8,838 nucleotides of DNA from SMTZ1-83 sp048883405 (GTDB lineage Archaea > Asgardarchaeota > Thorarchaeia > Thorarchaeales > Thorarchaeaceae): positions 1 through 8,838 of the forward strand of contig JBHLQS010000116.1 in the NCBI GenBank assembly GCA_048883405.1, read 5' to 3'. The position numbers and the translations under genes are program-made. A model generated the notes under the pieces. That model worked only from the letters and a program-made list of their open reading frames with translations, did no database searches and had not been told where the DNA came from. Shown in pieces: positions 1-6,832 of this stretch. Within the stretch, counting starts at the first letter, position 1; the number at the start of each line of letters is the position of its first letter.

Positions 1-479
1 TTCAGGGTTTCAGACCACATTGATTCCTGAATCAGACATGTTGGCTTTGTAGTTCCAAGTACGGTTATTGGATAGATATTCTGGTCAAACTCGCCGACGA
101 GAGGGGCACAGGAATCAGCTAGTCGCTCCTTCAGCCATGAAATGGACTTCTTCACATCTGCAATTACAGATTCCAGGATTCTATCCTCATCTGCTCGAAA
201 TCCAATAATACCATACGGGTGAAAGGGAAACAAACTCAGAATCGCCTTGAGACCTTCAGATGGAGTCTTGAATGGTACCTCAATATCTGGAATATACTCC
301 TTGAGAACAAGCCCTTCGGGTGGATATCCTATAACGTCTATTGCACCTGATGAGTATGCAGTAGCGCTTTGACCAGTTCTCAGCACCACCGTTTCCAAGC
401 CATTCTCTGATGCGATAGTTCCTGCCACAAGGCCAGCCATTCCACCACCAATGACTAAGACATCCGGAGTAGTGTTCAA
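1..479 (-). CDS. glpB: Anaerobic glycerol-3-phosphate dehydrogenase subunit B (GlpB), partial: N-terminal 159 residues
   Basis: This is the second flavoprotein subunit of the GlpABC complex, which oxidises sn-glycerol 3-phosphate to dihydroxyacetone phosphate and hands electrons to the membrane quinone pool. I translated the minus strand directly. An FAD-binding Rossmann motif (VLVIGGGMAG, residues 7-16) is followed by GQSATAYSSGAID (36-48) and HPYGIIG (87-93). These match the positions and wording of E. coli GlpB (GQSALHFSSGSLD, HPYSLLG) as I recall it. About 40% of a typical GlpB is present; the rest runs off base 1. The start is TTG at 479-477, directly after the glpA stop codon. A GGAGG at 492-488 lies 8 nt upstream and supports this start. 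The only nearby ATG is inside the Rossmann motif and would destroy it. The gene is surely co-transcribed with glpA. A [4Fe-4S] subunit GlpC would be expected next, outside the window. Confidence 0.9.
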   Translation of the reverse strand, partial: MNTTPDVLVIGGGMAGLVAGTIASENGLETVVLRTGQSATAYSSGAIDVIGYPPEGLVLKEYIPDIEVPFKTPSEGLKAILSLFPFHPYGIIGFRADEDRILESVIADVKKSISWLKERLADSCAPLVGEFDQNIYPITVLGTTKPTCLIQESMWSETL

Positions 480-2138
480 CTAGCCAACCTCCTCCCAGGG
501 TTTGGGGTCGTATTCAACATCAATTTGGTCAAGATTGCCAACGCACGCATAGAGACCTTGCGCCACTTCCTCCTGGGCTAATTGGGTGCCTCTCATTGGA
601 GGCCGAATCCCTTTCCAACGTTCAGCACGAAAGTCCAGTATGTCGACAAGATAGTCTGCACCAACCAAATCGAGTTCGTCGGCAAGGATTGCAGCAGCTT
701 TGTAGGTGCAGAAGGTACCTTGACATGGACCTGTTCCCAGACGCAGACGTCGCCTTATATCGTTCAATGTCTGAGGGAACTCATTCCTTATTGAGTATCG
801 AATCTCAGCTTCAATAACAGGCTCGCAAGTGCAAATTGTGGTTCTCCATTCTGGATGCTCCTTGGCGAGGTCGAGAATCTCAAGCATCTGTGTTCCTCGG
901 CGAGCCCTCAAACGCTCCAGTGCGTGCTGAGAGATATCATAGTCCTTTGCAAGGGATAGGACATCTACATCAGATTCCATGCCCGGGAGAGGCAGTCTAT
1001 GAGTGGCGCATTTTGCTTTAACGCCAATCTTCTTGCAGACGACATCTGTAGCAGCTTCAGCCATATGCCGACACATTACAAGCTTCCCACCTGTGAAGCT
1101 CACCAGGCCTGAAACACCGTCAGACTCATGATCAATGATTTCGTAACCTCTCGTCACTTCGCCCTCTGGAACCTTCCATTTTGCAATTAGAGGCCTGACC
1201 CCTTCCATGGTACGGATTATTCGCGCCTCTCTAATTGAGGGAATGACCCATTCGATGCTCTTCAGTAGGTATTCGATTTCGTCATGAGTCGCGACGAGTG
1301 TGTCGGGGTCATCCCAGGTATCAAGAGCAGTTGTCCCGAGTAGAGTAGTGTTCTCATGCGGGAACAGGTAGATCATGCGCCCATCAACAGCCTTAGCTAT
1401 TATTCCCACGTTCACCACTCGGCGGTCCAGGATTACATGTGCGCCTTTATTCAACCTAAGGTCTAGTTTTGCGCCGACCAAAGCTGCGATCTTAGGGGCC
1501 CAAGGACCTCCGGCATTGATGATAGTCTTGGTTGTCGAGCTTTCAAGTTCGCCGTTGATTCGATTATAATATGTCACACTCTCAATTGCTCCGTTTCTCT
1601 CAGAAATTCTAACTACTTCACAATAGGTCTTGACCATTGCACCGTTCGCTTGCGCATCCAATGCTTGGAGAAGACATAGACGAAATGGATCGATGAAATA
1701 TTCCTCGAAGTACAAGCTAGAGATGATGTCTGGATTGAGTAGGGGTTCTATCTCAAGCGCATCCTCAGGTTCCAAGAACAGTACTGGAGGGACGTCTCTG
1801 GACTCCGCACGCTTGGAGTATTCAGCTGCAAAATTACCCCCTGTCGAGAGGTCACTTAGTTCCAAAATCGGAGTCAGTATTGGATTCTTCATTATGATAT
1901 GTCGCGCAATACGGTTGAGATGGACAACTTCCTCCGAACATAAGTCTACAATTTCAGGCTCATCCATATACTTCAAGCCTGACGATATCATTCCTGCACA
2001 TGCGCCAACTGTCGCAGAGGCGATGTCATCTCGCTCAAGGAGCAGAGTCTTGAGCCCTCTCAGAGCACAATCTCTTGCCGAAGCTGTGCCTGTGCTACCT
2101 CCACCAATGACAATCACATCAAAGTCTGTATCACTCAA
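480..2138 (-). CDS. glpA: Anaerobic glycerol-3-phosphate dehydrogenase subunit A (GlpA), FAD and [2Fe-2S] protein
   Basis: Catalytic flavoprotein that oxidises sn-glycerol 3-phosphate to dihydroxyacetone phosphate. With the start chosen here it has 552 residues, close to E. coli GlpA (about 540). The DAO-type FAD domain opens with VIVIGGGSTG (8-17), and a typical NAGGPWAPKIA segment follows mid-protein. The C-terminal BFD-like domain has Cys436-x-Cys438-Glu and GTGPCQGTFC (Cys472, Cys477), the four ligands of a [2Fe-2S] cluster. The tail (ERWKGIRPP) is also GlpA-like and absent from aerobic GlpD. Two starts are possible. GTG at 2150 has no clear ribosome site. TTG at 2138 has GGTGA at 2148-2144, 5 nt upstream, the same spacing as the kinase gene, so I prefer it. 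The gene sits 55 nt after the kinase stop and abuts glpB with no spacer. The GlpA/GlpB pairing points to the anaerobic-type enzyme feeding a membrane electron chain. Confidence 0.93.
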   Translation of the reverse strand: MSDTDFDVIVIGGGSTGTASARDCALRGLKTLLLERDDIASATVGACAGMISSGLKYMDEPEIVDLCSEEVVHLNRIARHIIMKNPILTPILELSDLSTGGNFAAEYSKRAESRDVPPVLFLEPEDALEIEPLLNPDIISSLYFEEYFIDPFRLCLLQALDAQANGAMVKTYCEVVRISERNGAIESVTYYNRINGELESSTTKTIINAGGPWAPKIAALVGAKLDLRLNKGAHVILDRRVVNVGIIAKAVDGRMIYLFPHENTTLLGTTALDTWDDPDTLVATHDEIEYLLKSIEWVIPSIREARIIRTMEGVRPLIAKWKVPEGEVTRGYEIIDHESDGVSGLVSFTGGKLVMCRHMAEAATDVVCKKIGVKAKCATHRLPLPGMESDVDVLSLAKDYDISQHALERLRARRGTQMLEILDLAKEHPEWRTTICTCEPVIEAEIRYSIRNEFPQTLNDIRRRLRLGTGPCQGTFCTYKAAAILADELDLVGADYLVDILDFRAERWKGIRPPMRGTQLAQEEVAQGLYACVGNLDQIDVEYDPKPWEEVG

Positions 2139-2143
2139 AGCGG

Positions 2144-2179
2144 TCACCACTTCTGGGAGTTTATTTTCTGCGTGGCCAT
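2144..2179 (-). other. Possible 11-codon mini-ORF linking kinase and glpA
   Basis: In the 55-nt gap between the kinase and glpA there is an ATG (2179-2177) preceded by GAGG (2188-2185) with 5-nt spacing. It encodes MATQKINSQKW and then stops at a TGA (2146-2144). That TGA forms part of the GGTGA ribosome site proposed for glpA, six bases before its TTG start. It could pass ribosomes from the kinase stop codon to glpA by termination and re-initiation. It may equally be chance, because short ORFs are common and no conservation can be tested here. Confidence 0.25.
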
Positions 2180-2193
2180 TGAAACCTCAGCCT

Positions 2194-3630
2194 TCAATAG
2201 TGTGCTAGAAGGGTAGAAAGCTCTGCCAGAATAAGCTTGTTGAATACCTCAAATCGCTTTTCGTAGACTTCGACATTTTGAGGCATTGGCTCTCTTTTCT
2301 CTTCAACATGAAACATGTTATCAAAGGCTTCATCAAATGAGCCATATACTCCAGAGCCCACCGCAGCAATCATGGCGGCACCAATAACCGTAGAGTCTCG
2401 AGCACGTGGCAAAACTACTGTCTTATTGGTACAGTCAGCTATAATCTGCTGCCAGAGAGGCGAGTTCGCCCCCCCGCCATCGATTCTGAGCTCGCTGTAA
2501 TTCTGATCGAGCATGACCTGCATCGTCTGAGCATAGAACTGGATACCATATCCATTGCCCTCCATTATAGCTCGAGCGAAATGAGCTTTTGTGTGGTTAA
2601 AGCCCAGATTGTAGACAATGCCCTTTGTGAATGCCATAAAGGGGAAGAACACAAGCCCATCACATCCTGCTGGCACATCCTTTGCCGAAGACTCCATCAA
2701 CTCAAAGAGGTCTTCATTGCTCTTCGCTTCATAGAATTGATCACGATACCATTTGTAAGCCCAACCTGTCCCCGGGAGGACACCCTCCAAAATCCAAGTT
2801 CCCGCAATGGCGCCGGGATTGCTATACAGCACGTAAGGGTCTTCAACATACTCGTCCGTATGAACTGTGACAAAGGTGCCAGTTCCGGTAGTTGCTTTCA
2901 TTAGGCCTGATTTTGTGATGCCTGTGCCTAGGGCAGAGCATTGCTGGTCACCAGATCCCATAATGACAGTTGTTCCTTTACGGAGGCCAGTTACCTTAGC
3001 AGATTCACCGGTGATCTCTCCAATTGGTACACCTGAATTCACAATTTCCGCATACTTGTCTGCTGAAACGCCTGTTTCTTCACAAATCTCATCCGACAAT
3101 TTCATGGTTGCGTGATCAATCGGACCATATCGTGCGTTTGATGGATCTGCGACCATTGCACCGCATAGCCTGTTATTTAGAAACGCATCCAAGGTAACGA
3201 ATTTATCAGCAGAATCGAAGAGTTTCTTCTTATTCTCAGACAACCACAGAATCTTCCTGAGACCTCGCCTAGGTCCTATCAACTCTGCAAGTTCATCCCG
3301 TTTCTTGCTTAGGCGATTGTCTGTCCATAGGATAGTAGGACCAAGTGGATTACCCTTCTTATCTATAGGTGTAAAGCAATCACGAGTTGTTGCCACAACA
3401 ACGCCTTCTATAGCCTCTGCTCCCGATTCATACCCCGATATGGCCCGCTGCATGGTTGTGCATGATGCGCTCCAAAATGTGTCAGCCAGCTGCTCATGAG
3501 TTGCTAGCTCCTTTGGGGTTCGTGGATATTCCTCGTATGCTTTGCTCAATTCGCGGCCTTCTTCATCCACAAGGACTGACCGCGTACCAGTCGTGCCGAC
3601 ATCAAATACTGCAAATACTCGCTGACTCAT
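2194..3630 (-). CDS. FGGY-family carbohydrate kinase, probable glycerol or related polyol kinase
   Basis: ATP-dependent sugar or polyol kinase of 478 residues with both FGGY domains. The N-terminal phosphate loop is VFDVGTTGTRSV (8-19). GSGDQQCSALGTG (225-237) holds the probable catalytic base Asp228, and TTGTGTF (247-253) follows. DGGGANSPLWQQIIAD (384-399) is the C-terminal ATP-domain signature. It is the first gene of an operon with glpA and glpB, so glycerol is the simplest substrate. However, the GlpK substrate signatures I know (GWVEHD, and NQRET with its Arg-Glu pair) are not present. The matching region reads TTRDC (81-85), and GGGANSPLW resembles xylulokinase-like members. I therefore leave the symbol blank. 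The start is ATG at 3630, because GGTGA (3640-3636) lies 5 nt upstream. An in-frame TTG at 3672 would add 14 residues but has no ribosome site and no FGGY-like sequence. Confidence 0.85.
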   Translation of the reverse strand: MSQRVFAVFDVGTTGTRSVLVDEEGRELSKAYEEYPRTPKELATHEQLADTFWSASCTTMQRAISGYESGAEAIEGVVVATTRDCFTPIDKKGNPLGPTILWTDNRLSKKRDELAELIGPRRGLRKILWLSENKKKLFDSADKFVTLDAFLNNRLCGAMVADPSNARYGPIDHATMKLSDEICEETGVSADKYAEIVNSGVPIGEITGESAKVTGLRKGTTVIMGSGDQQCSALGTGITKSGLMKATTGTGTFVTVHTDEYVEDPYVLYSNPGAIAGTWILEGVLPGTGWAYKWYRDQFYEAKSNEDLFELMESSAKDVPAGCDGLVFFPFMAFTKGIVYNLGFNHTKAHFARAIMEGNGYGIQFYAQTMQVMLDQNYSELRIDGGGANSPLWQQIIADCTNKTVVLPRARDSTVIGAAMIAAVGSGVYGSFDEAFDNMFHVEEKREPMPQNVEVYEKRFEVFNKLILAELSTLLAHY

Positions 3631-3732
3631 TTGTCTCACCAGTGATTTATAGGGAAGTAGTTTAGGCGGCAATGCTCAATATGAATCGTCCGACAGTGAG
3701 AGTTATCAGACCGAATGCTGCTCGGTGCTTCA
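3631..3732. promoter_or_regulatory. Divergent promoter region, kinase-glpAB operon and MBL-fold hydrolase
   Basis: These 102 bp separate two divergent genes and must hold both promoters. On the plus strand TTTATA at 3646-3651 could be a TATA box with transcription starting near 3675. On the minus strand TTCATATTG (3685-3677) could serve the kinase operon with a leader of roughly 25 nt. Ribosome sites are GGTGA (3640-3636, minus) for the kinase and GGTG (3724-3727, plus) for the hydrolase, each 5 nt from its ATG. ACCGA/TCGGT (3710-3714, 3722-3726) could form a small hairpin touching the hydrolase ribosome site. The TATA assignments are weak. Confidence 0.4.
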
Positions 3733-4668
3733 ATGTCAGAATATGTACCCTCTTTTGAAGTCGAGCCCCATGTTCATCTCATACGAGGGCTGAATAAGGC
3801 AAGGTTCCCTGAAGCGAACTCACTCCTGATTGATGACGAGATCCTGACACTGGTTGACGCGGGCTCTGACATGGATCAAGTCAGAAGGACTCTCGAAAGC
3901 CTTGGGCATAGAATGGAAGATATTGAAAGACTGATTCTAACGCATTTCCATGTGGATCACAAACATCACTCTGAGGAGATTCATAAGCTCTCAGGTTGCG
4001 AGGTCATTTGCCATCCCTTGTCAGATAAAGGGATTGAAACATTTCAGGGAATGGCAGAGTACTATGGAATCACGACACATCCCCTATTCGACATTTGGAA
4101 GGTAATGGTCCAAGGATGGATTCCTCCTGTCTATTCTGATTATACTGTGACTGGACACTACGAGGACAGAAAGACCATATCTTGCGGGGATGTCGACCTC
4201 ATCCCAATTCATCTTCCTGGGCACACTCTGGATCATACCTGTTTTGGCATCAATGGTTTCGAAACCATCTTCCTTGTAGACATTGATCTGACTGGTTTTG
4301 GCCCTTGGTATGGCAATGAAGTGAGTGACATCAGAGCATTCCAGAAGTCGATTGAGATTGTGATGAATCTTGAACCGAGGATTGGTATTAGCAGCCATCT
4401 TCTGGACCCAGTGACTGATGACCTCTTCAACCGACTCAGACGTTTCTCTGGTATGTTCAAAAAGCGCGAAACTCGGATTATGAATAATATCTCAGAGGGA
4501 TATAATACTCTAGATAAACTCGCGAAACTACCAACAATATATCCTCGATTGCCAGATGAAATATTCATCATCTTCGAGGAGTTCATGATTCAGAAGCATC
4601 TTGAGATACTTGTTGAAGAGGGAAAGGTTATCCAAGATGGTAGCCAGTACAGGATAGAAAGAAGTTAG
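3733..4668 (+). CDS. Metallo-beta-lactamase-fold hydrolase with C-terminal winged-helix-like tail
   Basis: A soluble metal-dependent hydrolase of 311 residues with no signal peptide. All metal ligands of the fold are visible: THFHVDH (His71, His73, Asp75, His76), HLPGHT (His164), LVDIDL (probable bridging Asp183) and SSHLL (His222). The C-terminal 60 residues look like a small helical/winged-helix segment ending EEGKVIQDGSQYRI, as in glyoxalase-II/LACTB2-type members. The substrate cannot be read from the sequence; a thioester or ester is a reasonable guess. ATG at 3733 is preferred over the in-frame ATG at 3715. GGTG lies 5 nt before 3733, and the fold starts soon after it. The gene is divergent from the kinase-glpAB operon and convergent with the crotonase gene, so it is probably transcribed alone. 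Confidence 0.88.
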   Translation: MSEYVPSFEVEPHVHLIRGLNKARFPEANSLLIDDEILTLVDAGSDMDQVRRTLESLGHRMEDIERLILTHFHVDHKHHSEEIHKLSGCEVICHPLSDKGIETFQGMAEYYGITTHPLFDIWKVMVQGWIPPVYSDYTVTGHYEDRKTISCGDVDLIPIHLPGHTLDHTCFGINGFETIFLVDIDLTGFGPWYGNEVSDIRAFQKSIEIVMNLEPRIGISSHLLDPVTDDLFNRLRRFSGMFKKRETRIMNNISEGYNTLDKLAKLPTIYPRLPDEIFIIFEEFMIQKHLEILVEEGKVIQDGSQYRIERS

Positions 4669-4684
4669 CGGGAGTATCTCCCGC
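4668..4684. terminator. Perfect hairpin shared by two convergent genes
   Basis: GCGGGAG-TAT-CTCCCGC is a perfect 7-bp stem with a 3-nt loop. It begins at the last base of the hydrolase stop codon and ends 4 nt before the crotonase stop codon. It fills almost the whole 20-bp gap between the convergent genes, so it could mark the 3' end of both transcripts. There is no U-tract directly after it on either strand. It may therefore act as an mRNA-end structure rather than a classical intrinsic terminator. Confidence 0.6.
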
Positions 4685-4688
4685 CAAA

Positions 4689-5471
4689 TTACTTGTGTTT
4701 GAAAACAGGTTCTCGCTTATTGAGAAAGGCATCAACTCCTTCCTCTTTGTCTTCAGTGTCGAAGGTTTGACAGAAAACATCAACCTCGTAGGATAGGTTA
4801 TCCTTCAAGCCCATTTCCCAAGCATTGTTCAAAGATTGCTTGGCAAGCTTGATGGCAACTCCAGGTTTTTTGGCAAGAGTCTTTGCTAGTTCCTTAGCAC
4901 CATTCATCAGGTCTTCTACTGAATCAAAGACTCTATTCACAAGACCAACTCGCAAGGCTTCCTCTGCCTTTATTGGATTTCCAGTAAGAACGAGTTCCTT
5001 AGCGATACCTAGACCCACCAATCGCGGAAGGCGAACAGTGCCACCATACCCCGGAATAATCCCAAGATTGATCTCAGGTTGGCCGAATCGAGCATTTGAT
5101 GACGCATATCGTATATCGCAGGACATTGCAAACTCGCACCCTCCCCCAAGCGCATAGCCATTGACTGCGGCAATTGTTGGAATGCTTAAAGACTCTATGT
5201 AACTGCATGCAGCCTGACCGTTCTCAACGAAAGGACGCACTGTTTTGGAGTCCCGCCCTGGGAATGCTGTTATGTCAGCTCCTGCAGCGAACGCCTTCTC
5301 ACCCATGCCAGTGAGAATCACAGCTCTTACTTCAGGGTCCTCCTCTGCTTTCTGGAAGGAGTTGCGAATTGCATCGACAACATCCGTGTTTAGAGCATTG
5401 TATTTTTCCGGACGATTAATAGTGATTATAGCCACACCGTCTTCAACTTCATATAGAACCTCATCAGACAT
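4689..5471 (-). CDS. Enoyl-CoA hydratase/crotonase family protein
   Basis: Predicted to hydrate 2-enoyl-CoA thioesters to 3-hydroxyacyl-CoA, as in beta-oxidation or related acyl-CoA pathways. It has 260 residues, the usual length of a stand-alone short-chain hydratase. The CoA-binding/oxyanion-hole segment FAAGADI (61-67) and NGYALGGGCE (104-113) are present. Both catalytic glutamates are in place: Glu113, and Glu133 in FGQPEINLGIIPGYGGT. Retaining both favours true hydratase activity over other crotonase reactions, though archaeal members can also act as 3-hydroxypropionyl-CoA dehydratases. The C-terminus has the usual AFLNKREPVF trimerisation-region ending. ATG at 5471 is chosen because GGAGG (5484-5480) lies 8 nt upstream. 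An in-frame ATG at 5486 overlaps that site and would add only five residues. The gene is probably monocistronic, divergent from the NAD-salvage operon. Confidence 0.93.
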   Translation of the reverse strand: MSDEVLYEVEDGVAIITINRPEKYNALNTDVVDAIRNSFQKAEEDPEVRAVILTGMGEKAFAAGADITAFPGRDSKTVRPFVENGQAACSYIESLSIPTIAAVNGYALGGGCEFAMSCDIRYASSNARFGQPEINLGIIPGYGGTVRLPRLVGLGIAKELVLTGNPIKAEEALRVGLVNRVFDSVEDLMNGAKELAKTLAKKPGVAIKLAKQSLNNAWEMGLKDNLSYEVDVFCQTFDTEDKEEGVDAFLNKREPVFKHK

Positions 5472-5507
5472 TTCAGGCTCCTCCATGAAACTAGTCTGTG
5501 AAGCCCA

Positions 5508-5520
5508 CTAGGCAAGTAAT
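5508..5520. repeat. 13-bp direct repeat, copy 1
   Basis: CTAGGCAAGTAAT occurs here and again, identically, at 5566-5578. This copy lies 37 nt upstream of the crotonase start codon, about where a promoter or operator for that gene would be. It may be a binding site for a regulator of the divergent genes. Confidence 0.6.
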
Positions 5521-5565
5521 AAGCGTTGGGACCGGAATCGGCAGAAACTACCCTCTGCGTCCATT

Positions 5566-5578
5566 CTAGGCAAGTAAT
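5566..5578. repeat. 13-bp direct repeat, copy 2
   Basis: The second exact copy of CTAGGCAAGTAAT is offset 58 bp from the first. It ends 16 bp before the TATA-like box of the NAPRTase gene, where an archaeal activator or the BRE/TFB region would lie. Each repeat thus sits next to one of the two divergent promoters. Confidence 0.6.
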
Positions 5579-5594
5579 GGAACTTCCGGTTCTC

Positions 5595-5603
5595 TTTTTA
5601 TAA
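5595..5603 (+). promoter_or_regulatory. TATA-like box of the NAPRTase-nicotinamidase operon
   Basis: TTTTTATAA lies about 33-41 nt before the ATG at 5636. Archaeal transcription usually starts roughly 25 nt after the box centre, giving a start near 5625 and a leader of about 10 nt. GAGG at 5623-5626 is the ribosome site, 9 nt before the ATG. A 7-bp inverted repeat, ACCGGAA (5531-5537) and TTCCGGT (5584-5590), lies just upstream. Confidence 0.55.
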
Positions 5604-5635
5604 CAAAGCACATTGATTCAGCGAGGCCGCTTCAA

Positions 5636-6832
5636 ATGAATAGGAAATGGCGAATAGCTTCTGAAGAGGAAATCATCTCGGGAAAGACAACTGACATCTA
5701 CTTTGAGAGAGCAGTTCAAATCCTAAAAGCGGAGGGACTCAATCCAACCGTCCACGCAGAGGTCACCGTGTCTGGAATGCCCAAGGGGTTCGATTGGGGG
5801 ATAGTTGCTGGCGTGAATGATTCGCTGAAGCTGTTCGAAGGAAAAGAAGTTGATATCTTTGGATTGCAGGAGGGGACGTTCTTTAGGCCAAGGGGACCAA
5901 ATGGTGTGAAGACGCCGGTATTCGCAATAGAAGGTCCATACCAGGAGTTCGCCACTCTTGAAACACCACTGCTTGGCTTCCTCTGCCATACGTCAGGGAT
6001 GGCAACGCAGACCGCTCATGTTCGAATTGCTGCTGGTGAGAAGAGCCTTCTTTCATTTGGAGCGAGGAGAACTCATCCAGCAATCACTCCACAGGTTGAA
6101 TATGCTGCCTTCATTGGCGGATGCGATGGTATTTCTTGCATCCTAGGTGCAGAAATGTTAGGAGTCGATCCTCAGGGAACGATGCCGCATGCACTCATAA
6201 TTGCTGCAGGCGACCACATCAGAGCTTGGCAAGCCTATGATAGACATCTCTCGAAGGATATTCCAAGAATTGCTCTCACTGACACTTATCTCGATGAAGT
6301 AGTAGAGTCCGTGATGGCTGCGGATTCGATTGACGACTTGGCAGGAGTCAGACTGGACACGACCAGCAGTAGAAGAGGAAACTTTGCACGAATCATCCAA
6401 GAAGTGCGATGGGAGCTTGATATTCGAGGGCATAATGATGTCAAGATATACGTAAGCGGAGGACTTGATGTGGCCTCAATTGAGGCACTGCATGAAGTAC
6501 CGGTAGATGGTTTTGGAGTTGGAGGTGCAATTTCGAATTCGCCCGCAATTGATTTCGCAATGGACATTGTCATGAAGCAAGAAAATGGAAAATGGATTCC
6601 TAGTGCGAAACGCGGCAAGTTCTCAGGAAGAAAGTCTGTCTGGAGATGCAGCTCATGCTTCAAGGATCGAGTCACTCTCTCAGCAACTGCATCACCGACT
6701 TGCGACTGCGGCAACAAAATGGAGAAGCTGACCAGCCAGTTCATAGAAAAGGGGAAGATTCTGCATCAAGCATTGAGTCCAAAAGTAATTAGAGATAATG
6801 TATTGAAACAGATAAAGAGGGTAGAGAGTTGA
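5636..6832 (+). CDS. pncB: Nicotinate phosphoribosyltransferase, archaeal type
   Basis: Joins nicotinate to PRPP to make nicotinate mononucleotide, the committed step of Preiss-Handler NAD salvage. At 398 residues it is close to the Thermoplasma acidophilum enzyme (about 390) and shorter than the E. coli type. Family blocks include HAEVTVSGMP (40-49), FFRPRGPNG (82-90), SFGARRTHPA (140-149, with conserved His147), LDTTSSRRGNF (240-250), YVSGGLD (272-278) and GFGVGGAI (292-299). The last two are the phosphate-binding region of this type II PRTase fold. A C-terminal zinc-ribbon-like motif, CSSC-type Cys338/Cys341 and Cys356/Cys358, matches the four-cysteine extension of archaeal members. The start ATG has GAGG 9 nt upstream. 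The next gene overlaps this stop codon by 4 nt and encodes nicotinamidase, which makes this enzyme's substrate and firmly supports nicotinate over other pyridine substrates. Confidence 0.94.
   Translation: MNRKWRIASEEEIISGKTTDIYFERAVQILKAEGLNPTVHAEVTVSGMPKGFDWGIVAGVNDSLKLFEGKEVDIFGLQEGTFFRPRGPNGVKTPVFAIEGPYQEFATLETPLLGFLCHTSGMATQTAHVRIAAGEKSLLSFGARRTHPAITPQVEYAAFIGGCDGISCILGAEMLGVDPQGTMPHALIIAAGDHIRAWQAYDRHLSKDIPRIALTDTYLDEVVESVMAADSIDDLAGVRLDTTSSRRGNFARIIQEVRWELDIRGHNDVKIYVSGGLDVASIEALHEVPVDGFGVGGAISNSPAIDFAMDIVMKQENGKWIPSAKRGKFSGRKSVWRCSSCFKDRVTLSATASPTCDCGNKMEKLTSQFIEKGKILHQALSPKVIRDNVLKQIKRVES

Noticed and set aside
480..482. The amber codon at the glpA/glpB junction as a pyrrolysine codon
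   Set aside because: A strong ribosome site serves the following TTG, bacterial GlpA and GlpB are separate proteins, and TAG ends other genes in the window.
1630..2208. Long plus-strand ORF of 192 codons
   Set aside because: It is antisense to glpA, whose cofactor motifs are unmistakable, and its Ser/Arg-rich translation is typical of a shadow frame. No ribosome site was seen.
3644..3651. CTATAAAT-like sequence on the minus strand as the kinase promoter
   Set aside because: It is only about 15-21 nt before the kinase ATG, so transcription would start at or inside the coding region. The upstream TTCATATTG fits better, though weakly.
4084..4586. Two minus-strand ORFs (104 and 117 codons)
   Set aside because: Both are shadows of the metallo-beta-lactamase-fold gene, which has all its metal ligands.
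6286..6744. Minus-strand ORF of 152 codons
   Set aside because: It lies wholly inside the NAPRTase gene on the opposite strand, and the Ser/Thr-rich translation shows no family motif.
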